NCBI GenBank assembly: GCA_025355835.1
Contig: JANXYW010000062.1
Span: 1-14,460 of the forward strand
Direction: 5' to 3'
DNA from: Chloroflexota bacterium
GTDB lineage: Bacteria > Chloroflexota > Dehalococcoidia > DSTF01 > JACRBR01
DNA length: 14,460 nucleotides
The position numbers and the translations under genes are program-made. The notes under the pieces are model-generated. The model searched no databases and was not told the origin of the DNA. It was given only the letters and a program-made list of their open reading frames with translations. Position 1 is the stretch's first letter. The number at the start of each line of letters is the position of its first letter. Shown piece by piece: positions 1 to 6,278 of the stretch.

Positions 1-284
1 CGGAAGTCATGGTGAACCACCCGGACACCGTCTTCTACGAAAAGGAAGGCCGGCTCTACCTGAGTTCGGCGCGACGGGCGGAATGATGACGTTGACACGA
101 GAGCCGTCCGCGAGGCGCGCATCGACCATCGGCGACGATTCGTCAACGCGGCGCCCGAGCGGCGCCACGATGCGCTCGACGATCCGCATGATGTGCTGGT
201 CGTCGCGGAAGCGCACCGAACTCAGGTAGAGCCGGCCTTCCTTTTCGTAGAAGACGGTGTCCGGGTGGTTCACCATGACTTCCG
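1..284. repeat. Perfect 69-bp inverted repeat inside cpaF (fold-back)
   Basis: Bases 1-69 are the exact reverse complement of bases 216-284, separated by 146 bp. Read on the plus strand, bases 3-68 encode the same CpaF residues (about 118-139, starting EVMVNHPD) that 216-284 encode on the minus strand. The match stops at base 69/70. The left arm starts at base 1, so it may continue outside the window. A perfect inverted duplication of coding sequence at a sequence end is typical of a chimeric fold-back read or misassembly. A real inversion is the less likely alternative. Confidence 0.9.
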
Positions 285-633
285 AGATGTTCGGGTCGCG
301 AAGCAACGGCTCCAGCGGGCCAAGGCCCAGGACTTCGTCCGCGACTGCCGAAACAAGCTCGTCGCGCGTCGTGCCGACAATGCCCGGCATCTCCGCCGCA
401 ATCAACGTGCGCGCTGCCTGCTCGACGGCTTCGCGTGCTTTTTCCTTGCCCAAACCCTCCAGCTTGTTGGGATCCAGCTCCTCAATAAGGCGCTGATGGA
501 GCGTGAACTTCAACTCGTTGAGCGCAACGACATTCTGCGAGAGCTGGCCGGTACGTGAGGCCGGGTTGTTCGAACCGCCCCCCGTTACGCCGCCCGGCTG
601 GATCTTCCGCGCCTGCCACTGGAACTGAGTCAT
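7..633 (-). CDS. cpaF: CpaF/TadA pilus-assembly ATPase, N-terminal part, broken at a fold-back junction
   Basis: CpaF/TadA is the hexameric secretion ATPase that powers Tad/Flp pilus assembly at the cytoplasmic face of the membrane. The visible part is the N-terminal domain before the Walker motifs. Residues about 40-110 match the family (DELVSAVADEVLGLGPLEPL), followed by ISEVMVNHPDTVFYE (116-130) and the DARLADGSRVN segment (171-181). Residues 1-188 look native. After VIIPPVAP the frame runs into bases 1-69, an inverted copy of bases 216-284, so the last 20 or so residues (SGRAGLPF onward) and the stop at 7-9 are not real CpaF. Full-length proteins are usually over 400 residues, so Walker A and B are missing. 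The ATG at 631-633 follows AGGAG with 9 nt spacing and lies 25 bp after cpaE, as in an operon. Identity is secure; completeness is not. Confidence 0.85.
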   Translation of the reverse strand: MTQFQWQARKIQPGGVTGGGSNNPASRTGQLSQNVVALNELKFTLHQRLIEELDPNKLEGLGKEKAREAVEQAARTLIAAEMPGIVGTTRDELVSAVADEVLGLGPLEPLLRDPNISEVMVNHPDTVFYEKEGRLYLSSVRFRDDQHIMRIVERIVAPLGRRVDESSPMVDARLADGSRVNVIIPPVAPNSGRAGLPFRRRRCPGGSP

Positions 634-641
634 TGCGTTGT

Positions 642-654
642 TCTCCTACGTTCG
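642..654 (-). promoter_or_regulatory. Ribosome-binding module of cpaF
   Basis: On the minus strand this reads CGAACGTAGGAGA, containing AGGAG, and ends 8 nt before the cpaF ATG. The identical 13 bases at the identical distance precede cpaE (1861-1873). Confidence 0.75.
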
Positions 655-658
655 GTGA

Positions 659-1852
659 TCAGGCGGATCGGCCGAGAACCCTGTCCAGGAAGCCCCGCTT
701 CTCCTGCCGTGTGCCCGTGAGCGCGTGCGCCAGTTCGATAATCGACCGCGATACGCGGGCGTACGGTTTCGCGACAACGATTGGTTGGCCAAGCTGCGTG
801 CTGCTCGAGACGCTGAGATCGTGCGGGATGCGCCAGAAGACGTCGTACTCCAGCACGCGCGACACATCTTCCTCGCGGAGGCTGTTCGCCGCCGTCGAGT
901 GGTTAATCATCAGCTTGACCTTGTCCTCGGAGACGCCGGCAGCGCGCAACATCTCCAGCGCAAGCGCCGTGTCCTTGATGCTCGCGATATCCATGCTCGT
1001 CACAAGTAGGATCAGGTTGGCAAGCTCCAACGTGGCCGCGATCAGTTCGTTGAACGTGCCGGGCGTGTCGACGACGACGTAGTCGTGCGTCTGGGCCAGC
1101 AGTTCGACGATGCGCTCGATGTGCTGCGGCGTCATGTTGCGCCACTCCGTCGGGTGCAGCGGCGCAGGAAGAATCGACACGCCGCTGTGGTGCTTCACGA
1201 GATAGTCGCGAATCTTGTCGCGATCGATCTCTTCGATCTTGCGCGCCACGTCGGCGATGCTCGATTCGACAGCAACGTCCATCATGATGGCGACATCGCC
1301 GAAGCGCGTGTCCATATCAAGCAGACAAACATTCGCCCCGGTCATCTTGGCCAGCGTCACCGCCAGGTTGGTCGAGATCGTTGTTTTGCCGATGCCGCCC
1401 TTTGCGCCGAACACGGTGATGACCGTGCCGCGCGCGGAGGCCTCGGTGCCCTGGCCGTCGGCGCGCAAGCGTTTCTTCTCTTCTTGCTCTAGGACGCCGT
1501 ACACGGCGCGGCTGAGATCTTCGGGCTTCAGTGGCTTCACAAGATAGTCGCGCGCGCCCGCTACCATGGCGCGGCGCACCGACTGCGCGTCGGCCAGCGA
1601 CGAATACACGATCGTCGGGATGCCGGGCGCAACGTCGGCGAGCGACTCGATGGTTTGAAGCGCCAACGCGACTGGCTCTTCGACCGATACCAGGAAGACG
1701 TCTGATGGGCGCTCCTTCGCGACCGTCACCGCTTCAACGCCGTATCCGCCTTCGCCGACCACGGTGAAGTGGGCGATCTGGACGGCGCGTTTCGTCTCGG
1801 CCCGACTTCCGAGGTCCGGGTCAACGGTGACGACTTCTGGATTTCTCGCCAT
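659..1852 (-). CDS. cpaE: CpaE/TadZ-like pilus-localisation ATPase with pseudo-receiver domain
   Basis: CpaE/TadZ proteins are MinD/ParA-family ATPases that position the Tad pilus machine. Of 397 residues, about 25-122 form a response-regulator-like domain. They keep the conserved lysine (YLVKP, K106), but the expected phospho-acceptor position in DVFLVSVEEP is serine 56 rather than aspartate, so phosphorylation there is unlikely. Residues 143-380 are the ATPase: deviant Walker A FGAKGGIGKTT (148-158) with the signature lysine K151, switch region LLDMDTRFGD (177-186) and Walker B YVVVDTPG (258-265). The C-terminal IPHDLSVSSSTQLGQPIV segment is typical of CpaE. The start follows an AGGAG site. 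It sits 56 bp after cpaB and 25 bp before cpaF, so the three genes probably form one transcript. Length and domain order fit the family. Confidence 0.9.
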   Translation of the reverse strand: MARNPEVVTVDPDLGSRAETKRAVQIAHFTVVGEGGYGVEAVTVAKERPSDVFLVSVEEPVALALQTIESLADVAPGIPTIVYSSLADAQSVRRAMVAGARDYLVKPLKPEDLSRAVYGVLEQEEKKRLRADGQGTEASARGTVITVFGAKGGIGKTTISTNLAVTLAKMTGANVCLLDMDTRFGDVAIMMDVAVESSIADVARKIEEIDRDKIRDYLVKHHSGVSILPAPLHPTEWRNMTPQHIERIVELLAQTHDYVVVDTPGTFNELIAATLELANLILLVTSMDIASIKDTALALEMLRAAGVSEDKVKLMINHSTAANSLREEDVSRVLEYDVFWRIPHDLSVSSSTQLGQPIVVAKPYARVSRSIIELAHALTGTRQEKRGFLDRVLGRSA

Positions 1853-1860
1853 CGACTACG

Positions 1861-1873
1861 TCTCCTACGTTCG
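1861..1873 (-). promoter_or_regulatory. Ribosome-binding module of cpaE
   Basis: This is the second copy of CGAACGTAGGAGA (minus strand), again ending 8 nt before the start codon. It supports the cpaE start at 1852. Confidence 0.75.
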
Positions 1874-1908
1874 CCACGAACGCGCGATATCGATCCCGCC
1901 TCTTCTAG

Positions 1909-2799
1909 TTAGCGCTTGTACCCATCCGGCTTCAGCGAATCCGGCAGAGCGCTGATCGCTTCCGGCGGAAGCAGCTGCGGTTGTGTGATGAACACATAGC
2001 CGCTGTCCGGCGTGTCCTGGTCGCCAACGCCACGCTCGGTCAGCCGAAGCTTGCCGTTTGCTTCTGCGAGGAAAAGAATCTGCGATTCCTCCGGCGTAAG
2101 GATGAGCGTCACAGTGGAAGCCTCGGGTAGCGCGATAGCTGCGCTCGCTGCGACGGGGTTGGTTGATCCAACCGCCGGTGCGGGTGCGCCCACGACCACG
2201 GTCGCGTTCGTGTTCGTATTCGTCACCGGACCAGACGGCACAATCGACTGCGCGACCGCCACCACTTGGATGTTCCGGAGCAGCGTCTTCGTAACGACGG
2301 CCTTGTCCGAGCAACAACCCCAGACGATGTCCACCCAGTCGCCTGGAAGGATCAAGCCGCCGGCATTTGCCACCTGCGACGCCGAGATCGACATGGCGCG
2401 CTTGCCCGTCGGCACGACGTACGAAAGAGCGGCGTTGGCAATCGGCCGCGACGTGTCGATGACCGCGCTGCCGACCAGTTGCTGGTTCACTTCAACCGGA
2501 TACTTGGTGACCTTGCCCACGGCGCCGGTGACGTCCTTGAACGCGCCGAAAGCGATGCTGTTCAGCGGAACGCTCTTCACTTCCAGCATCGCCGCCGTGA
2601 TGGTTGTGCGTTCTTTGATCGGGATCTTCGCAACGACGACCTGCTGGTCGCCGGCTGCGACGGTCGTCGAATGCGTCGTGTCATTGGCCGAGATCTTCGC
2701 GTAGACCAGCGCAGCGCTGAGTCCGGCGAGAAGGATCGCCACCAACAGGAAACGCCGGTTCGTCCGGCCTTGTGCACCACTCGCAGCTCTCTGTGCCAT
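1909..2799 (-). CDS. cpaB: CpaB/RcpC-like Tad pilus assembly protein
   Basis: CpaB/RcpC is a membrane-anchored extracytoplasmic component of the Tad pilus machine. The 296-residue protein has a basic N-terminus, one membrane segment (about 17-34, FLLVAILLAGLSAALVYA), and a SAF-type domain (about 52-115, starting QVVVAKIPIKERTTIT). An RcpC-like region follows (about 128-275), with YVVPTGKRAMSISASQVANA and LILPGDWVDIVW. Residues about 188-224 are a low-complexity insert rich in Thr, Asn, Ala and Pro (TNTNTNAT). Two adjacent cysteines (162-163) follow the DWVDIVWG motif. The ATG has an upstream AGGGGA-like ribosome site. It lies 56 bp upstream of cpaE, and first position in cpaBEF order is usual for Tad clusters. 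The family call rests on the SAF-RcpC layout plus context. Confidence 0.87.
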   Translation of the reverse strand: MAQRAASGAQGRTNRRFLLVAILLAGLSAALVYAKISANDTTHSTTVAAGDQQVVVAKIPIKERTTITAAMLEVKSVPLNSIAFGAFKDVTGAVGKVTKYPVEVNQQLVGSAVIDTSRPIANAALSYVVPTGKRAMSISASQVANAGGLILPGDWVDIVWGCCSDKAVVTKTLLRNIQVVAVAQSIVPSGPVTNTNTNATVVVGAPAPAVGSTNPVAASAAIALPEASTVTLILTPEESQILFLAEANGKLRLTERGVGDQDTPDSGYVFITQPQLLPPEAISALPDSLKPDGYKR

Positions 2800-2968
2800 G
2801 GTTCATCCCCTATGTCGGAATCAGGCCCCAAAGGGCCAAGACGCTGTATAGGTATCGGCGCGCCGCCGCCCTGCTTTACGACCCTATCTGGATTCGGAGA
2901 CCCTGCTCCCCCGTATGGATGCCCCCACCCGTGCTTCCGGCCGGGAAGCTGCGGCTGCGCAGTCCGCC
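2800..2968 (-). promoter_or_regulatory. Upstream region of cpaBEF with weak promoter and two hairpins
   Basis: This 169-bp gap separates the sigma-factor gene from cpaB. On the minus strand, TATACA (2850-2845) is a possible -10 about 45 bp before the cpaB ATG, without a convincing -35. A small hairpin GGCCC-CAAA-GGGCC (2824-2837) would lie in the leader. GCTTCC-N5-GGAAGC (2933-2949) begins about 20 bp after the sigma stop; it has no T-run, so it is at best a weak terminator or processing site. Confidence 0.3.
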
Positions 2969-3544
2969 TCAGACCGCCGGATCCAGCACTTTCATCTGCT
3001 TACGAAGCGAATTGAGCGCGCGGTGCTGAATGACCCGGATGGCCGCGACGCTCTTACCGATAATCTCGGCCACTTCCTTGTAATCCAAATCCTCAATGAA
3101 CCGGAGGATGATCACCTGCCGTTGCTCCTCGCGGAGCGTCAGGATCGCCTCGCGTACGAGTTCTTCCTCCGCCGTCTGCTGGTATGACCACTCGGGGTCA
3201 CGACGCTCTTTCGTATCCACGATGCCATCGTGCAGCTCGGACGAGTCGCGCTTCGAGCGCAGATAGCTGACGCCAAGGTTGTGCGCGATGCGGAGCAGCC
3301 ACGACACAAACGGCGCGCCACGCACCTGATAGCGCTCGATAGCCTCCCACGCCCGCAAGAATGCCTGCGCGGTCAGGTCCTCGGCTTCGGCGGCATTGCC
3401 CACCATGTAGTAGATGTGGCGGTACACGCGCACGACGTGCCGGTCGTACAGCTCGCCGAACGCTTCCTGGTCGCGCCGGATGGCGCGCAGCACCAGCGGC
3501 GTGTCGTCGTTCGCCCGCGGTACCGCCGTGTTCGCACTGACCAT
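2969..3544 (-). CDS. ECF-type RNA polymerase sigma factor
   Basis: This is an extracytoplasmic-function sigma factor of 191 residues. Region 2 covers about 26-98, with LYDRHVVRVYRHIYYMVGNA, the core-binding motif AEDLTAQAFLRAWE (54-67) and the WLLRIAHNLGVSYLRSKRD tail. Region 4 covers about 130-184, with the helix-turn-helix DYKEVAEIIGKSVAAIRVIQ. The ATG at 3544 is preferred because GGAG lies 6 nt before it. A GTG at 3562 would add six residues but has no ribosome site. The gene lies between the VWA protein (191 bp upstream) and cpaB (169 bp downstream) on the same strand, so it may control the pilus genes; that is inference. No anti-sigma factor with a zinc-finger motif is visible next to it. 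Confidence 0.9.
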   Translation of the reverse strand: MVSANTAVPRANDDTPLVLRAIRRDQEAFGELYDRHVVRVYRHIYYMVGNAAEAEDLTAQAFLRAWEAIERYQVRGAPFVSWLLRIAHNLGVSYLRSKRDSSELHDGIVDTKERRDPEWSYQQTAEEELVREAILTLREEQRQVIILRFIEDLDYKEVAEIIGKSVAAIRVIQHRALNSLRKQMKVLDPAV

Positions 3545-3735
3545 GCTGCGCTCCGCTCCCACCTGTAGGGCGATATTCCGACGGGCTTCGGGGATCCGGC
3601 CGAGCGCTGCGCTCCCTTACGAGTGCACGCTCGCGTGCCGGGCAGAACTCCCGTACGTCCCAGTAAAGATCGGCATCCAGACGCGCCTGCTTTAGGGTTA
3701 GACCAGCGGCCGACCGAACTCTTACAACGCTGGGT
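3545..3735 (-). promoter_or_regulatory. Gap upstream of the sigma-factor gene with inverted repeats
   Basis: This 191-bp region lies between the VWA gene stop and the sigma start. It contains GCACGC-TC-GCGTGC (3625-3638) and GAGCG-CTG-CGCTC (3602-3614). On the minus strand, GGAGTT (3651-3646) followed after 16 bp by CGTGC (3629-3625) vaguely resembles an ECF promoter (GGAAC, 16-17 bp, CGTC). The match is weak, and I see no clear terminator for the VWA gene. Confidence 0.25.
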
Positions 3736-5691
3736 CTAGCTGGCCTGCGCGCTCAGGTCGGGCGACTCTTCGGATGGAGCGGGCAGCTGTTGCGGACCTT
3801 CCTGCGGCCAGATGACGCCGAGGTTCGATGCCGATGCGGGCGCAGTCGCTGGACGCGGACCGATCGGCCGCGGCGCATTGGGATCACGGAGCACATTCGG
3901 TACGGGTCCGGCCGGCGCCACCTCCACTGGTGGAAGAGGCTCCGTCCAAAGCCTGAATTCGAACCGATGCTCGCCGATATCCAGCGTGTCGCCCGCCTCC
4001 AGAATCGTCCAGCCGCCCGACTCGCCGTCCGCGGCGACATCGCTCAGCCGCGACACCTTGTGCACCATGAGATGCTGGTCCCGCACCCAGATGCGCGCTT
4101 CCTCTGCACCCAGGGTTGGGTCGTTGATGCGCACAGCGCAGCGTGCAGCGGAGCCGATAATCACCGGCTTGCCACCCACAACAAATTCACTGCCTAGCAT
4201 CGGGCCGCCTCGCGAAATCAGCACGCCCATCGGCTCGCCAACTTCCTCGACAACCTCCACCGGCTCGTCCACGACATCGTCGCCGGAAGGCGATTCCACG
4301 CTGCGATGACGTGCCACCCAGGGCGTGATGCGCTGGTCCGCCGCAGGGCCGACGATCTTGATGCTCCCCGCGCTATTCCGGAGGCGCATGACGACCGTTG
4401 CGACCAACCCCAGTACGATGAGCAGCACGACGCCGCCCGCGATCGGCAAGATCGGCAAGCTCGATCCCGAACTAGCGGCCTTCGGCGCGGGCGCGGCGAC
4501 CGTCGACGTAAACGAAACCGCCGGCGACTCGAACGTCTGCGTGCCCGCAATGACCCCGGCTTTCAGCGTGTGCGATGCGGCCCCAAATGCGTGCGGATCG
4601 AACGTAAACGTGTACGGTGGCTTCGCAGTCTCGTAGACGTTGACGCCATCAACGTAGAAGGCGACACGCGTCAACCACTGCGTCGCGTCCGGTACGGCCG
4701 TCACCACGCGCGGTTCGCTCAGCGATTCGCCGGCCGTGATTCCTGCGAGCGCGACCGTGATCGGCGGCGCGGCGAACGCCGCTCCCGGCTTGAAGGTCGC
4801 CTGTGCCGTGGCCTTCGTGCCGCCGGCGTCCAACGTGATCGTGATCGGCGTATCGATGCCGCTAGCCGCGGCGCTCGCGTCAAACGTGACGATGAACTGA
4901 CTCGTCAGGAGTTGTCCGATCGTAGCGAAGAGACCCGACAGGTCGGTGAGCTTAGGCGCCTCCAGGTAGCGGCCCTTCGACGCTGTCGCGAGCTGCGCCA
5001 GGTACGCGCGATCGATGTCTTTGCCCTCGCCGATAGCGAAGAAGGACACACCGGCATTGGTCGCCGCTGCGAGCGCCTGATCGCGCGTCGTCTTGACCTT
5101 CACGCCGTCCTGCGCGCCATCGCTGAGCAGAATGATCGCGCGGCGGCTGGAACCCGATGTTGCGGCCTTGAAGGCCGCCGCCGCCGTGGCGTCGTACAGC
5201 GCGGTGTTGCCCTTCGCGGCCAGGCCGTCGATCGCGGCATCGACTTGCCCGCGCTCGGTCGTGAAGTCCTGCACCAGCTTCACGCTGTCGGCGAAGCTCA
5301 TCACGGCGACACGGTCGTTCGGCGCCAGCTGCTGCACCAGGCCTTTGGCCGCATCCTTGGTCTGCTTGATTGGCTCCCCAGCCATGCTGCCGCTCACGTC
5401 CATCAGCAGGAGCACATCGAGCGGCGCGTTCTGACTCGAAGCCAAATCGGCCGAGAGAATTGGCGATGACTTGCCGCCAACGGTCGCGGTGAAGTTCGCG
5501 GCAGTGAGGCTTTTCGTGTCCAGTCCGCCAGTCGCGTCGATGTTCACGATGGCGCGCGCCGCCGGATAGTCGCCGGCGGTGATACTCGAAACATTGGCGC
5601 GCAGGGTCGATGGTTGCTGCGCCTGCACGACGCTAAGCGTGGTGCAGGCCACTGCCGTTGCAACGATGCCAAGCAGCCACTTCACGCGCAT
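3736..5691 (-). CDS. Secreted, membrane-anchored VWA protein with degenerate FHA-like domain
   Basis: The protein has 651 residues. A signal peptide covers about 1-24 (cut near VQA/QQ). The von Willebrand factor A domain (about 90-265) has a full MIDAS metal site: DVSGS (98-102), T163 in KGNTALYDA and D191 in LLSDG. An Ig-like domain follows (about 335-398, VAFYVDGVNVYETAKPPYTFTF), then one membrane helix (about 412-435) followed by MRLRNSAGSIK, positive and therefore probably cytoplasmic. An FHA-like domain (about 497-582) and a Pro-rich tail end the protein. The FHA segment has GS where GR is usual and GAEEARI in place of the Ser-x-x-His motif, so phosphothreonine binding is doubtful. The ATG at 5691 follows GGGAG with 6-7 nt spacing. 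VWA proteins are common in Tad loci as surface or adhesin-like parts; sensing across the membrane is inference. Confidence 0.85.
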   Translation of the reverse strand: MRVKWLLGIVATAVACTTLSVVQAQQPSTLRANVSSITAGDYPAARAIVNIDATGGLDTKSLTAANFTATVGGKSSPILSADLASSQNAPLDVLLLMDVSGSMAGEPIKQTKDAAKGLVQQLAPNDRVAVMSFADSVKLVQDFTTERGQVDAAIDGLAAKGNTALYDATAAAAFKAATSGSSRRAIILLSDGAQDGVKVKTTRDQALAAATNAGVSFFAIGEGKDIDRAYLAQLATASKGRYLEAPKLTDLSGLFATIGQLLTSQFIVTFDASAAASGIDTPITITLDAGGTKATAQATFKPGAAFAAPPITVALAGITAGESLSEPRVVTAVPDATQWLTRVAFYVDGVNVYETAKPPYTFTFDPHAFGAASHTLKAGVIAGTQTFESPAVSFTSTVAAPAPKAASSGSSLPILPIAGGVVLLIVLGLVATVVMRLRNSAGSIKIVGPAADQRITPWVARHRSVESPSGDDVVDEPVEVVEEVGEPMGVLISRGGPMLGSEFVVGGKPVIIGSAARCAVRINDPTLGAEEARIWVRDQHLMVHKVSRLSDVAADGESGGWTILEAGDTLDIGEHRFEFRLWTEPLPPVEVAPAGPVPNVLRDPNAPRPIGPRPATAPASASNLGVIWPQEGPQQLPAPSEESPDLSAQAS

Positions 5692-5770
5692 GATCTTCTC
5701 CCGTTTGGCCGGCGGCCGAGACAGCTCCGCGGGGCCGCTCCTTGACGCCGATTAATTGCGCCCCAAACCC

Positions 5771-5799
5771 TTGACAGCGATGACCGTCGATGTCAGAAT
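5771..5799 (+). promoter_or_regulatory. Sigma-70-type promoter toward the AAA ATPase gene
   Basis: A consensus -35 TTGACA (5771-5776), a 17-bp spacer and a -10 CAGAAT (5794-5799) preceded by TG-T (extended -10, 5791-5793). Transcription would start near 5806 and give a leader of about 470 nt before the ATG at 6279. The match to consensus is the best in the window. Confidence 0.65.
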
Positions 5800-5803
5800 C
5801 GAC
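5786..5803. promoter_or_regulatory. Operator-like inverted repeat over the -10 element
   Basis: GTCGAT-N6-ATCGAC is a perfect 6-bp dyad (5786-5791 and 5798-5803) covering the extended -10 of the plus-strand promoter. A dimeric repressor bound here would block polymerase. The placement is seen directly; the regulator is unknown. Confidence 0.45.
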
Positions 5804-5816
5804 CCACCCTGACGGA

Positions 5817-5835
5817 GGCGTTCGCGTAGAACGCC
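5817..5835 (+). other. Hairpin near the predicted 5' end of the AAA leader
   Basis: GGCGTTC-GCGTA-GAACGCC is a perfect 7-bp stem with a 5-nt loop, about 12 nt after the predicted transcription start. It could stabilise the RNA 5' end or act as a second operator half-site pair. No T-run follows. Confidence 0.5.
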
Positions 5836-5981
5836 GGGTGGAGCCGACAGGTACATCGCTCTCACAGAACTATCGACCGATTGCGCGCCGTGCTGAGCGG
5901 CCGCAGCGCGCCAAGCATGGATGCCCGGCGAGCAAGACCGAGCCTCTTGCCGTGCGCCGTTCCGGCTGCGCGAGTATCAGC

Positions 5982-5999
5982 CTCCCGCCGCGGCGGGAG
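5982..5999. repeat. Perfect 18-bp palindrome in the leader
   Basis: CTCCCGCCG is followed directly by its reverse complement CGGCGGGAG. No T-run follows on either strand, so it is not a typical terminator. A protein-binding site or tight RNA hairpin is possible. Confidence 0.6.
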
Positions 6000-6151
6000 A
6001 TGAATTTGGGGCCACGGGCCCAGGGGACGGCTGTTCAGGAGGCGGGGCCTGGCTGACGTCCTCTGGCCCGAACCCGTTTTCTTCTCCCGAACTCACACTC
6101 CAAAGCTCCTCCAACCCTCTCTTGTTCGATATCCAGCTTTGACCGCCGAGG

Positions 6152-6170
6152 CCGATACTCCTATCGGAGG
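6152..6170 (+). other. Two overlapping alternative hairpins ending in GGAGG
   Basis: CCGATA-CTCC-TATCGG (6152-6167) and CTCC-TATC-GGAG (6158-6169) share bases and cannot form together. GGAGG at 6166-6170 resembles a ribosome site, but no start codon follows at a useful distance. Confidence 0.4.
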
Positions 6171-6278
6171 ACATCGGGGGAGCCGCCGCTCGTCCCCATC
6201 TCCGTGCGACCGCTGGCCGGGGCCAGCGAGCGCGCGCGACCGGGAAGCTTGCCTCATCTTCAACACGAAGGAGCCGGG

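Larger units (their letters stand above)
5692..6278. other. Divergent intergenic control region, 587 bp, no convincing gene
   Basis: This region separates the VWA gene (minus) from the AAA ATPase gene (plus). It contains a strong plus-strand promoter, an operator-like repeat, and a leader with several hairpins listed separately, including GTGCTG-N8-CAGCGC near 5889. Short open frames occur on both strands but lack ribosome sites and family features. No tRNA shape or known riboswitch was recognised. A minus-strand promoter for the VWA gene is expected here, but none stands out. Confidence 0.7.

Noticed and set aside
3545..3562. GTG start six codons upstream for the sigma factor
   Set aside because: No ribosome site precedes it, whereas the ATG at 3544 has GGAG at 6 nt.
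4306..5469. Long plus-strand open frame (387 residues) opposite the VWA gene
   Set aside because: Arg-rich sequence without family motifs, typical of the reverse frame of a GC-rich gene; the minus-strand VWA frame has a signal peptide, MIDAS and membrane helix.
5790..6056. Possible 88-residue gene in the divergent region
   Set aside because: Its ATG overlaps the promoter -10, it has no ribosome site, and its composition is not protein-like.
6115..6150. tRNA T-loop-like GTTCGATATC
   Set aside because: No matching T-stem, acceptor or anticodon arms around it.
6204..6278. Upstream GTG start for the AAA ATPase
   Set aside because: It would add 25 Arg/Gly-rich residues and lacks a ribosome site; the ATG at 6279 has GAAGGAG.
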